From: Candidatus Pelagibacterales bacterium
Lineage (GTDB): Bacteria > Pseudomonadota > Alphaproteobacteria > Pelagibacterales > Pelagibacteraceae
Direction: 5' to 3'
DNA length: 5,986 nt
NCBI GenBank assembly: GCA_016882185.1
Contig: VHCC01000052.1
Coordinates: 1-5,986, forward strand
This document shows positions 1 to 5,411 of the stretch, in pieces. Every line of letters begins with the position of its first letter. Within the stretch, counting starts at the first letter, position 1. Position numbers and translations under genes: made by a program. The notes below the pieces were generated by a model that did not search any database, was not told the origin of the DNA, and was given only the letters and a program-made list of their open reading frames with translations.

Positions 1-5
1 AAAAA

Positions 6-81
6 TGGTGGTCTGAGCTGGAATTGAACCAGCGACACAAGCCTTTTCAGGGCTCTGCTCTACCAACTGAGCTACCAGACC
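6..81 (-). tRNA. tRNA-Phe (anticodon GAA)
   Basis: A complete 76-nt cloverleaf can be folded by eye on the minus strand. The 7-bp acceptor stem is GGTCTGG with TCAGACC and has one G-T pair. The D arm is GCTC/GAGC with loop AGTTGGTA. The anticodon stem is GAGCC/GGCTT around loop CTGAAAA, which puts anticodon GAA at 46-48. The T arm is GCTGG/CCAGC around TTCAATT. The discriminator is A, and the CCA end is encoded in the DNA (6-8). It lies 46 nt downstream of maf on the same strand, its usual place at the end of the alphaproteobacterial infA–maf cluster, so it may be released from the operon transcript by processing. A short T run follows on the minus strand at the window edge. Confidence 0.97.
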
Positions 82-127
82 ACTGGGCACGTTTTTTCAC
101 AAAACAAATTATTAATCAATTAAAATA

Positions 128-706
128 TTAAATTAAACCTTGTGAATTAAGCAAATTATAAGTCTCAAACAAAGGCAATCCAACTATATTTGAATATGAA
201 CCGTTAATTCTTTTAATAAATTTTTCAGCATAACCTTGTATGGCATAAGCCCCGGATTTATCTTTCCACTCATTAGTTAATAAATATTCTTCTATCTCCT
301 GAGTGTTTAATTTTTTAAAAGTAACTTTTGTGAAAACTTTTTTAACTTTGATTAAGTTTTTTTTTGCTAAACATACACACGTCAAAACGTTATGCTTTCT
401 TCCTGAAAAGAAGTCTAAAAATTTTTTAGCCTCCTCTTTATCCTTCGGTTTTAAAAATATTTTGTTGCTACAAAAAACAATAGTATCAGCTGATAAAATA
501 AATTCTTCTGGATATTTTTCTAAAGCTTTAAGAGCTTTATTTTTTGCAATTCTAATGCAATATTTTCTAGGATTCTCTTTACCAATTATATCTTCATTAA
601 TTTCTGAAGAGCATGTTATTTTTGGGAAAATTTTTATATTTTTAAGAAGTTCTATTCTTCTTGGAGATGCAGAGGCTAAAACAAAACTATGTTTTGTTTC
701 ATTCAT
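128..706 (-). CDS. maf: Maf family nucleoside triphosphate pyrophosphatase (YhdE-type)
   Basis: The 192-residue product belongs to the Maf/HAM1-like house-cleaning enzymes. These cytosolic proteins hydrolyse modified or surplus NTPs to the monophosphate plus pyrophosphate. Visible motifs are the N-terminal substrate loop ASASPRR (residues 11-17), the SADT segment with the catalytic Asp74, SGRKHNVLT (101-109) and the C-terminal GAYAIQG (152-158) followed by GSYSNIVGLPL. The Gln in GAYAIQG is characteristic of the dTTP/UTP-preferring YhdE subgroup rather than the 7-methyl-GTP-preferring YceF subgroup; this assignment is inferred from family knowledge. Length is normal for the family. The start ATG shares one base with the infA stop (TAATG), suggesting translational coupling. 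A run of nine A residues in the coding strand near codon 115 does not break the frame. Confidence 0.95.
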   Translation of the reverse strand: MNETKHSFVLASASPRRIELLKNIKIFPKITCSSEINEDIIGKENPRKYCIRIAKNKALKALEKYPEEFILSADTIVFCSNKIFLKPKDKEEAKKFLDFFSGRKHNVLTCVCLAKKNLIKVKKVFTKVTFKKLNTQEIEEYLLTNEWKDKSGAYAIQGYAEKFIKRINGSYSNIVGLPLFETYNLLNSQGLI

Positions 707-924
707 TACTTAAATCTAAAAATAATCCTGCCTTTAGTTAAATCATACGGCGTAACCTCAACCATAACTTCATCTCCGGCTAAAACTCTGATCCTATTTT
801 TTCTCATTTTTCCGGCTGTATGAGCTAACACTTCGTGATTATTTTCTAATTTTACTCTAAACATGGCATTAGGTAACAACTCAGTTACCAAACCCTTGAA
901 TTCCAACATCTCTTCTTTTGCCAT
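706..924 (-). CDS. infA: Translation initiation factor IF-1
   Basis: The 72-residue product has the standard IF-1 length and is a single S1-type OB fold. It binds the ribosomal A site on the 30S subunit and works with IF-2 and IF-3 to select initiator tRNA. Recognisable segments are [11 protein letters not shown] at the N-terminus, the [26 protein letters not shown] core (residues 26-51) and the [12 protein letters not shown] end. The start lies 2 nt after the hisD stop and the stop overlaps the maf start by one base, so it sits in the middle of an operon. No clear Shine-Dalgarno precedes it; expression probably relies on coupling from hisD. The infA–maf pairing is typical of Alphaproteobacteria. 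Confidence 0.97.
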   Translation of the reverse strand: MAKEEMLEFKGLVTELLPNAMFRVKLENNHEVLAHTAGKMRKNRIRVLAGDEVMVEVTPYDLTKGRIIFRFK

Positions 925-926
925 AT

Positions 927-2213
927 TTAACTAATTCTAATTCTAATTGATTGAGAGTGAGCAAATAAACCCTCATAATTTGCTAGCTGTATAGCTGATC
1001 TTCCTATCTTTTCAAGGCCTTGTTTACTCATTTTAATAACTGAGGTTTTTTTATAAAAATCATATACAGATAAACCTGAAGCAAATCTTGCTGATCCAGA
1101 CGTTGGTAAAACATGATTTGGTCCAGCTAAATAATCTCCTATGGCTTCTGGCGAATTTTCTCCTAAAAAAATTGATCCAGCGTTTTTTATTTGTTTCACT
1201 AAGGTTGAATTGTTTTTAGTTTTAATCTCAAGATGTTCAGGTGCTATCTCATTAACAGCACTAACGACTTCTTTAAAATTTTTACAAACTATTATTGCAC
1301 TATTATTATCGATTGCTTTTTTAGCTATTTGTTTTCTCGGTAAAACGTCTAAAAATTTATAAATCTTATTTTTAACTTCAAGGCCGAATTTCAAATTTGT
1401 TGTAACTAATATTGCTTGAGATAATTCATCATGTTCGGCTTGTGATAATAAATCTATAGCTGTTAATGTTGAGTTATTATCCTCATTTGCAACCACTGTA
1501 ATTTCAGAAGGTCCAGCGACCATATCTATACCTACCTCACCAAAAACTTCTTTTTTAGCTACAGTTACAAAAATATTACCGGGTCCTACAATTTTATCCA
1601 CTTTGGAAACAGTATTTGTTCCATAAGCAAAAGCTCCAATTGCTTGAGCTCCGCCTATTTTATAAATTTTTTTAATACCACATATTTTGGCTGCATAAAC
1701 AACACCGGCATTAATTTTATTATTAGGCGTTGGCATACATAAGGTTATATTTTTTACGCCTGCAACAATTGCTGGAATAGCATTCATTATAACCGAGCTT
1801 GGATAGCTAGCTGTTCCTCCTGGAATGTAAATTCCAACTCTATTTAATGGAGAAATTCTATAAGCTAATTCATTTTGGTATTTATCAAAATATTTGTAAC
1901 TTTTAATTGATTGCTTTGCGTGAAAGTCCTTGACCCTTTCGAAAGCAAGTTTAATAGAACTTTTTACTGATGGATCTAAATTTCTTATAACTTTATTAAT
2001 TTCTTTATCACTTAAAATTATATTTTTCTTGGATACTGAACTTTTATCAAATTTCTTTTGATAATAAACAATAGCATCATCACCTTTAGTTTTAACATCT
2101 TTAAGAATTTTTTTTACAATATTTACTTTATTAGAAAAGTTAGATTTTCTATTCCGAGAAATAAAATCTAAATCTTTTAAAAATCTTTTATTATTAAACT
2201 TTATAACTTTCAT
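927..2213 (-). CDS. hisD: Histidinol dehydrogenase
   Basis: The 428-residue enzyme catalyses the final two NAD-dependent oxidations of histidine synthesis (L-histidinol to L-histidinal to L-histidine) in the cytosol. The expected zinc ligands Gln258, His261, Asp360 and His419 are all present, as is the catalytic Glu326-His327 pair in APEHLEI; numbering is almost the same as in the E. coli enzyme. Other family blocks are [16 protein letters not shown] (125-140), [13 protein letters not shown] (187-199), KIVGPGN (207-213) and MVAGPSEI (231-238). The frame stays open upstream to an ATG at 2261. I chose the ATG at 2213 because it gives the family's usual N-terminus and follows the DUF2948 stop by 1 nt, whereas the longer form would overlap that gene by 47 nt. 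The infA start follows after 2 nt. No other his genes are present in the window. Confidence 0.97.
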   Translation of the reverse strand: MKVIKFNNKRFLKDLDFISRNRKSNFSNKVNIVKKILKDVKTKGDDAIVYYQKKFDKSSVSKKNIILSDKEINKVIRNLDPSVKSSIKLAFERVKDFHAKQSIKSYKYFDKYQNELAYRISPLNRVGIYIPGGTASYPSSVIMNAIPAIVAGVKNITLCMPTPNNKINAGVVYAAKICGIKKIYKIGGAQAIGAFAYGTNTVSKVDKIVGPGNIFVTVAKKEVFGEVGIDMVAGPSEITVVANEDNNSTLTAIDLLSQAEHDELSQAILVTTNLKFGLEVKNKIYKFLDVLPRKQIAKKAIDNNSAIIVCKNFKEVVSAVNEIAPEHLEIKTKNNSTLVKQIKNAGSIFLGENSPEAIGDYLAGPNHVLPTSGSARFASGLSVYDFYKKTSVIKMSKQGLEKIGRSAIQLANYEGLFAHSQSIRIRIS

Positions 2214-2214
2214 A

Positions 2215-2661
2215 TTAAATCTTGTGCTTTGGTTTATAATTGGTCTCCCATGTTTTTCCAAAGTCCTCTAGAGAAGATTCTATTTCTTCAGCTTTAACTA
2301 ATAAAATACTATCTCCAGAAAAAATTAATCTTATATCAAAATAATTATTTTTAATCTCTGTTTTGATTGCAAGAAACTCGAGTATCTTAGTCTTTTTTTT
2401 TGGATTTATTCCTTTTGATTTAACCATCAAAACATTGTCAAAAACTAAAGCGCTACGTATTCTTTTATTTCCCCTAAAAATACCTTTTTCAGCGTCTTCC
2501 CACATAAAACGATTGAATACGCAAATGAGTTTTTTAGTTTTAGGTAAAAATTTTATATCATTTACAACAATTACTGAATCTTGCAGATAAGCAGAGAAAA
2601 CATTTAAATCATGCACATCTTCTGCCAACAATTTAAGCTTAGTAATATTTTCTTTAGTCAT
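2215..2661 (-). CDS. DUF2948 family protein of unknown function
   Basis: The 148-residue product resembles the alphaproteobacterial DUF2948 family, which typically lies between murA and hisD, as here. Family-like features are the N-terminal LKLLAEDVHDLNVFSAYLQDSV stretch (split as LKLLAEDVHDL at 9-19 and SAYLQDSV at 23-30), the ICVFNRFMWED block (46-56), and a C-terminal DFGKTWETNYKPKH (133-146), matching the family's conserved W...P.H ending. It has no signal peptide, membrane segment or obvious catalytic motif, so it is probably soluble and cytosolic. The role is unknown. Its start overlaps the end of murA by 8 nt, which implies coupled translation with cell-wall synthesis genes, and its stop is 1 nt before the hisD start. 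It contains an A9 tract (coding strand, around 2393-2401) without a frame break. Confidence 0.9.
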   Translation of the reverse strand: MTKENITKLKLLAEDVHDLNVFSAYLQDSVIVVNDIKFLPKTKKLICVFNRFMWEDAEKGIFRGNKRIRSALVFDNVLMVKSKGINPKKKTKILEFLAIKTEIKNNYFDIRLIFSGDSILLVKAEEIESSLEDFGKTWETNYKPKHKI

Positions 2662-3916
2662 TTACTCTTTTAATGTTAGCACCACATAAAATAAGTTTTT
2701 TCTCTAGTTTACTGTAGCCTCTATCTAAATGATAAATTCTATTAATTGTTGTGGTACCAGTTGCGGATAAAGCGGCCAGAACTAAACTTACAGAAGCTCT
2801 TAAATCTGTTGCCATTACTTCTGCGCTATTTAAATTTTTAATCCCATTAATTACGGCCTTTTGTTTTTTTATTTTAATATCCGCTCCCATTCTCATTAAT
2901 TCTGAAACATGAAGAAATCTATTTTCAAATATCTCTTCATTTATGACTGATGATCCTTTAATTTGAGTAGCTAGAGCCATAAACTGAGCTTGCATATCCG
3001 TTGGAAATCCAGGATAAGGTTTTGTGATAATTTTAAATGGTTTTAATTGATGTTTTCTAAAAATAACAAAAGAATCTTTAAAAATTTTTATATTTGCCCC
3101 TATTTTTTTTAAAACATTAAATATATTTTCTAAATGTTCATTATTAACTTTTTTAACTAATAACTTACCATTAGTTATCAGCGCTGCAATTGCATAGGTT
3201 GCTGCTTCTATTCTATCTGGAATAATTCTGTGTCTTACTGGATATAAAAATTTTACTCCTTTTATAATAATTTTTCTTTTTGAATTATATTCAATATCTG
3301 CTCCACATTTATTTAAAAAATTAATTAAATCTATAATCTCTGGCTCTATTGCAGCATTGCTGATTTTAGTTATTCCTTTGGCAAGAACAGCTGCGATAAT
3401 AATGCTTTCTGTTGCTCCAACCGAAATTGAAGGAAATTTTATATTAGCACCTGACAAACCTTTTGGAGCAATTGCATCAATGTAACCATTTTTAACATTA
3501 ATTTTTGCACCAAGTTTTTTTAAAGCCTCCAAATGCAAATTCACAGGTCTTGCTCCTATAGAACATCCTCCTGGTAAAGAAACTCTAGCTTTACCAAATT
3601 TTGCTAATAATGGAGCTAAAACTAAAACACCGGCTCTCATAGTTCTCATAATCGAATATGGAGCAAAATATTTATTTTTATTTTTATTTGATATTTTTAA
3701 TATTTCTTTTTCTTCGTTAAATTCAACTTCTCTTCCTAAAACCTTTATTAAATTAATTAAAGTGAAGATATCCCTAACTTTAGGAATATTCTCGAAATGA
3801 ACTGAGTCATCAAATAATAATGACGATATAATAATAGGAAGACTTGCATTTTTAGAGCCAGAAATAACTACTTCACCAGAGAGTTTTTTCCCTCCCTTAA
3901 TTAATAGTTTCTGCAT
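2654..3916 (-). CDS. murA: UDP-N-acetylglucosamine 1-carboxyvinyltransferase
   Basis: The 420-residue product transfers enolpyruvate from PEP to UDP-GlcNAc, the first committed step of peptidoglycan synthesis, in the cytosol. It has the two-lobed EPSP-synthase/MurA fold. Key residues can be seen: Lys22-Asn23 in SGSKNASLP, Arg91, the catalytic Cys118 in LPGGCSIGARPV (equivalent to E. coli Cys115), Asp307 in GFPTDMQAQF (equivalent to Asp305) and Arg399 in HLDRGY. The active-site Cys, rather than the Asp seen in some resistant MurA enzymes, predicts fosfomycin sensitivity at the target level. Length matches the family. The start lies 2 nt after the dcd stop, and the 3' end overlaps the DUF2948 start by 8 nt, so it is operonic. 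Confidence 0.98.
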   Translation of the reverse strand: MQKLLIKGGKKLSGEVVISGSKNASLPIIISSLLFDDSVHFENIPKVRDIFTLINLIKVLGREVEFNEEKEILKISNKNKNKYFAPYSIMRTMRAGVLVLAPLLAKFGKARVSLPGGCSIGARPVNLHLEALKKLGAKINVKNGYIDAIAPKGLSGANIKFPSISVGATESIIIAAVLAKGITKISNAAIEPEIIDLINFLNKCGADIEYNSKRKIIIKGVKFLYPVRHRIIPDRIEAATYAIAALITNGKLLVKKVNNEHLENIFNVLKKIGANIKIFKDSFVIFRKHQLKPFKIITKPYPGFPTDMQAQFMALATQIKGSSVINEEIFENRFLHVSELMRMGADIKIKKQKAVINGIKNLNSAEVMATDLRASVSLVLAALSATGTTTINRIYHLDRGYSKLEKKLILCGANIKRVND

Positions 3917-3918
3917 AT

Positions 3919-4473
3919 TTAAATTTTTGGAAGGGTAACGCCTTTTTGCTTCATATATTTTCCTTTTTTATCAGCATATGAAGTTTCTGGTTCTTGATCA
4001 CCTTTTAAAAAAATAAACTGACAAGCTCCTTCGTTAGCGTAAATTTTTGCAGGCAATGTTGTTGTATTTGAAAATTCAAGAGTAACATGTCCTTCCCATT
4101 CTGGTTCTAAAGGAGTAACATTGACAATTATTCCGCATCTCGCATAAGTACTTTTGCCAAGACAAATTACCAAAACATCTCTTGGGATCTTAAAATATTC
4201 AACTGTTCTAGCGAGTGCAAATGAATTGGGTGGTATTATGCAAACATCAGTTTTTCTTGTTACAAAACTATTTTTTGAGAATTTTTTAGGATCGACTAAT
4301 GCAGAATCTATATTTGTAAATATCTTGAACTCATTAGAAACCCTCGCGTCATATCCATAAGAGGAAAGTCCATAGGAAATTTTATTTTTTCTTTGTTGAT
4401 TTTTAACGAAAGGACTTATCATTTTTTTCTCTAAGGACATTTTTTTTATCCAATGATCAGATAAAACGCTCAT
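3919..4473 (-). CDS. dcd: dCTP deaminase
   Basis: The 184-residue product deaminates dCTP to dUTP, supplying dUMP (via dUTPase) for thymidylate synthesis. It belongs to the trimeric dUTPase/Dcd fold family. Visible motifs are [14 protein letters not shown] (32-45), [19 protein letters not shown] (76-94), the KSTYARCGI block with Ser108 and Arg112, and [16 protein letters not shown] containing Glu133, which aligns with the catalytic Glu138 of E. coli Dcd. The C-terminal [19 protein letters not shown] resembles the tail common in alphaproteobacterial Dcd proteins. It is slightly shorter than the E. coli enzyme but complete. The start overlaps the stop of the 36-residue upstream reading frame (ATGA), implying translational coupling, and murA begins 2 nt after its stop. 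A bifunctional dCTP deaminase/dUTPase is less likely. Confidence 0.97.
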   Translation of the reverse strand: MSVLSDHWIKKMSLEKKMISPFVKNQQRKNKISYGLSSYGYDARVSNEFKIFTNIDSALVDPKKFSKNSFVTRKTDVCIIPPNSFALARTVEYFKIPRDVLVICLGKSTYARCGIIVNVTPLEPEWEGHVTLEFSNTTTLPAKIYANEGACQFIFLKGDQEPETSYADKKGKYMKQKGVTLPKI

Positions 4474-4580
4474 ACTTTTCTTTCTTTAATTTTTTTTAAA
4501 AATTCTTTTCTTTTTTTTAAATTTTCTCGAAGGGCATGTGAAAGACGTTCTTTCTTTAAATCTTTTTGATTATTAATCAT
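4470..4580 (-). CDS. 36-residue basic microprotein upstream of dcd
   Basis: A short open frame encodes 36 residues, [36 protein letters not shown]. It is strongly basic and predicted to be almost wholly helical, with no hydrophobic segment. Three things support it as a real gene. Its TGA stop overlaps the dcd ATG in an ATGA arrangement, it fills the gap between the upstream 63-residue gene (16 nt away) and dcd, and its [13 protein letters not shown] core resembles short alphaproteobacterial proteins with an LRxNLKRRK motif. That resemblance is from memory and was not searched. No good Shine-Dalgarno precedes the ATG. The function is unknown; a basic helix of this kind could contact RNA or the ribosome, but that is speculation. 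The alternative is a non-coding leader that happens to be open. Confidence 0.65.
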   Translation of the reverse strand: MINNQKDLKKERLSHALRENLKKRKEFLKKIKERKV

Positions 4581-4596
4581 CAAAATTAAACGCGAA

Positions 4597-4788
4597 CTAT
4601 TTATTCGGATTTGTTAGATCATCCAAAGTAATAGGCTTATTAATATCGTGCATTTCTTGTTCTGGTTCTTTTGCAGGTATGGTTGAGGCTCTTTTGGCTT
4701 TTCTTAAAGCAAGACGTTCTTTTCTCTTTGCTTCTTTAAGCATAGCTCTTTCTCCACGTTTAGACTTGTAATCATAATGAATACCCAT
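4597..4788 (-). CDS. 63-residue conserved-looking hypothetical protein, basic N-half, acidic tail
   Basis: I do not recognise a named family. The 63-residue product begins MGIHYDYKSKRGERAM. It is then rich in Lys, Arg, Glu and Ala (about residues 9-36, probably one long amphipathic basic helix) and ends in an acidic, proline-containing tail (EPEQEMHDINKPITLDDL, 41-58). It has no signal peptide, Cys pair or membrane segment. The start is well supported: GGAGGAGG at 4796-4803 is seven bases upstream of the ATG, the best ribosome binding site in the window. It lies 33 nt downstream of cspA with no obvious terminator between, so it may be co-transcribed with it, and it precedes the microprotein and dcd. 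The composition suggests nucleic-acid or ribosome binding, by inference only. Confidence 0.85.
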   Translation of the reverse strand: MGIHYDYKSKRGERAMLKEAKRKERLALRKAKRASTIPAKEPEQEMHDINKPITLDDLTNPNK

Positions 4789-4795
4789 GGGTGAG

Positions 4796-4803
4796 CCTCC
4801 TCC
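4796..4803 (-). promoter_or_regulatory. Strong Shine-Dalgarno for the 63-residue gene
   Basis: GGAGGAGG on the minus strand lies seven bases before the ATG at 4786-4788. It fixes the start of the small gene. It also stands out, because most other genes here have weak or no Shine-Dalgarno and appear to rely on overlap with the gene before them. Confidence 0.85.
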
Positions 4804-4821
4804 ATCAAAAAAATCTAGATT

Positions 4822-5031
4822 TTAAACTTTTTTTAAATTTACAGCAGATGGACCTTTTTTTCCATCCTCGATATCAAATGTAAGAACATCTCCTTCATCA
4901 AGATAATCAATTCCTGCATCTTTAACAGCTGACATATGAACGAATACGTCTTTTTGTTTGTCGTCTCTCTCAATAAAACCGTAGCCTTTGCTACCGTTGA
5001 ACCACTTTACTTTACCTTTTATACTACTCAT
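4822..5031 (-). CDS. cspA: Cold-shock domain protein (CspA family)
   Basis: The 69-residue product is a single cold-shock domain, a five-stranded OB fold that binds single-stranded RNA and DNA and melts mRNA structure. RNP1 is present as KGYGFIER (15-22) and RNP2 as VFVHMSA (29-35), with the aromatic residues Trp10, Phe11, Tyr17, Phe19, Phe30 and His32 that form the binding face. The N-terminal KGKVKWFNGSKGYGFI is typical, and length matches single-domain Csp proteins. Only a weak purine stretch (AAGCAAG) precedes the ATG. It is the first gene of the minus-strand run, and a promoter-like sequence and a palindrome lie upstream. The symbol is generic: which csp paralogue this is, and whether it is cold-induced or constitutive, cannot be told. 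Confidence 0.95.
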   Translation of the reverse strand: MSSIKGKVKWFNGSKGYGFIERDDKQKDVFVHMSAVKDAGIDYLDEGDVLTFDIEDGKKGPSAVNLKKV

Positions 5032-5061
5032 CTTGCTTTATATTTACTTTCTTTATTATGT

Positions 5062-5076
5062 TGTTCAATTTGAACA
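5062..5076. promoter_or_regulatory. Perfect 7-1-7 palindrome in the cspA leader region
   Basis: TGTTCAA and TTGAACA flank a single T, making an exact 15-bp dyad 30 bp upstream of the cspA start and downstream of its likely promoter. It could be an operator for a dimeric regulator. The one-base centre makes a stable RNA hairpin of the full length unlikely; a stem with the inner pairs open is possible. No regulator is identified. Confidence 0.4.
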
Positions 5077-5101
5077 CTATTATTCAAAGTGAGACTTGTG
5101 T

Positions 5102-5128
5102 TTAATAGGTATAATAGTCCGTTGTCAA
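5102..5128 (-). promoter_or_regulatory. Candidate cspA promoter
   Basis: On the minus strand a perfect -35 hexamer TTGACA (5123-5128) is followed 15 bp later by TATTAA (5102-5107), a four-of-six -10 match. A -10-like TATTAT at 5111-5116 could instead be used with a weaker upstream -35. Transcription would begin near 5090-5100 and give a leader of about 60-70 nt containing the palindrome at 5062-5076. The spacing is shorter than ideal, so this is a suggestion rather than a firm call. Confidence 0.4.
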
Positions 5129-5248
5129 GATTCCAAGATATAGCTTATTTTTCTGGCTAATTTCCTGATAATTTTAATGAAATTATTTAACTAAAAAGTT
5201 TTACTTAAAAACAGGTATAAATTACATATTTATTTACAATTTAATTAC

Positions 5249-5324
5249 GCCCACATAGCTTAGTTGGTAGAGCACTTCCATGGTAAGGAAGAGGTGGCCA
5301 GTTCGATTCCGGCTGTGGGCACCA
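5249..5324 (+). tRNA. tRNA-Thr (anticodon GGT)
   Basis: A 76-nt cloverleaf including an encoded CCA (5322-5324). The acceptor stem is GCCCACA/TGTGGGC. The D arm is GCTT/GAGC around AGTTGGTA. The anticodon stem CTTCC/GGAAG encloses loop ATGGTAA with GGT at 5282-5284, reading ACC and ACT threonine codons. The T loop TTCGATT is canonical, but the T stem GCCAG/CCGGC has an A·C mismatch (5300 with 5310). It lies 87 nt upstream of the lipoyl-AceE gene on the same strand and could share its transcript. Confidence 0.96.
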
Positions 5325-5398
5325 AAAATTAATCTTTACATAACTATTTTTTCAAAAATTTAGGCTAAACTTTCTATAGTTTTATAAAAACATTTAAA

Positions 5399-5404
5399 TA
5401 TAAT
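5399..5404 (+). promoter_or_regulatory. Candidate -10 box for the lipoyl-AceE gene
   Basis: A perfect TATAAT ends seven bases before the ATG at 5412, with no recognisable -35 at the proper distance and no Shine-Dalgarno. If used, transcription would begin at or next to the start codon, giving a leaderless message. A second -10-like TATAGT at 5375-5380 would allow a normal leader. In sequence this AT-rich such hexamers arise often by chance. Confidence 0.3.
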
Positions 5405-5411
5405 AAGCCTC

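Larger units (their letters stand above)
5032..5248. other. Intergenic region between divergent cspA and tRNA-Thr
   Basis: These 217 bases hold no credible reading frame. Apart from the cspA promoter candidate and the palindrome, there is an AT-only inverted repeat (ATAATTT at 5168-5174 with AAATTAT at 5180-5186). There is also a long-range pair, ACTATTAT at 5076-5083 and ATAATAGT at 5111-5118, that links the palindrome edge to the promoter region. A -10-like TATAAA at 5216-5221 could serve tRNA-Thr, but I see no good -35 for it. Confidence 0.6.

Noticed and set aside
82..127. Terminator between maf and tRNA-Phe
   Set aside because: Only AT-rich partial repeats are present, with no G/C stem followed by a T run on the minus strand. 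Read-through into the tRNA is more likely.
357..365. Nine-base homopolymer in maf (and another at 2393-2401 in DUF2948) as a frameshift or slippage site
   Set aside because: Both reading frames continue with conserved family sequence on each side. Such runs are common at this base composition, so there is no evidence of programmed slippage.
303..713. Plus-strand open frame of 136 codons opposite maf
   Set aside because: It is antisense to a well-supported Maf gene, has low-complexity Phe/Leu-rich composition caused by AT bias, and has no ribosome binding site or recognisable domain.
1141..1362. Plus-strand open frame opposite hisD
   Set aside because: It is a shadow of the conserved HisD coding strand, with no independent start signal or family resemblance. 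The same applies to the frames opposite DUF2948 (2363-2590) and dcd (4154-4360).
2214..2261. An earlier in-frame ATG that would extend HisD by 16 residues
   Set aside because: The extension overlaps the DUF2948 end by 47 nt and adds residues that family members lack. The ATG at 2213 follows the DUF2948 stop by 1 nt and gives standard HisD numbering.
4810..4823. Self-complementary AAAATCTAGATTTT followed by T residues after cspA, as a terminator
   Set aside because: The dyad has no loop and almost no G/C, so it would not form a stable hairpin. It also overlaps the cspA stop codon.
5063..5075. LexA/SOS box reading of GTTCAATTTGAAC
   Set aside because: Alphaproteobacterial LexA recognises a direct repeat (GTTC-N7-GTTC). 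Here the half-sites are inverted with a 5-base gap, and cspA is not an SOS gene.
5168..5186. ATAATTT/AAATTAT hairpin upstream of tRNA-Thr as an sRNA or terminator
   Set aside because: It is made only of A and T, has a weak stem and no T tail, and is expected by chance in sequence this AT-rich.
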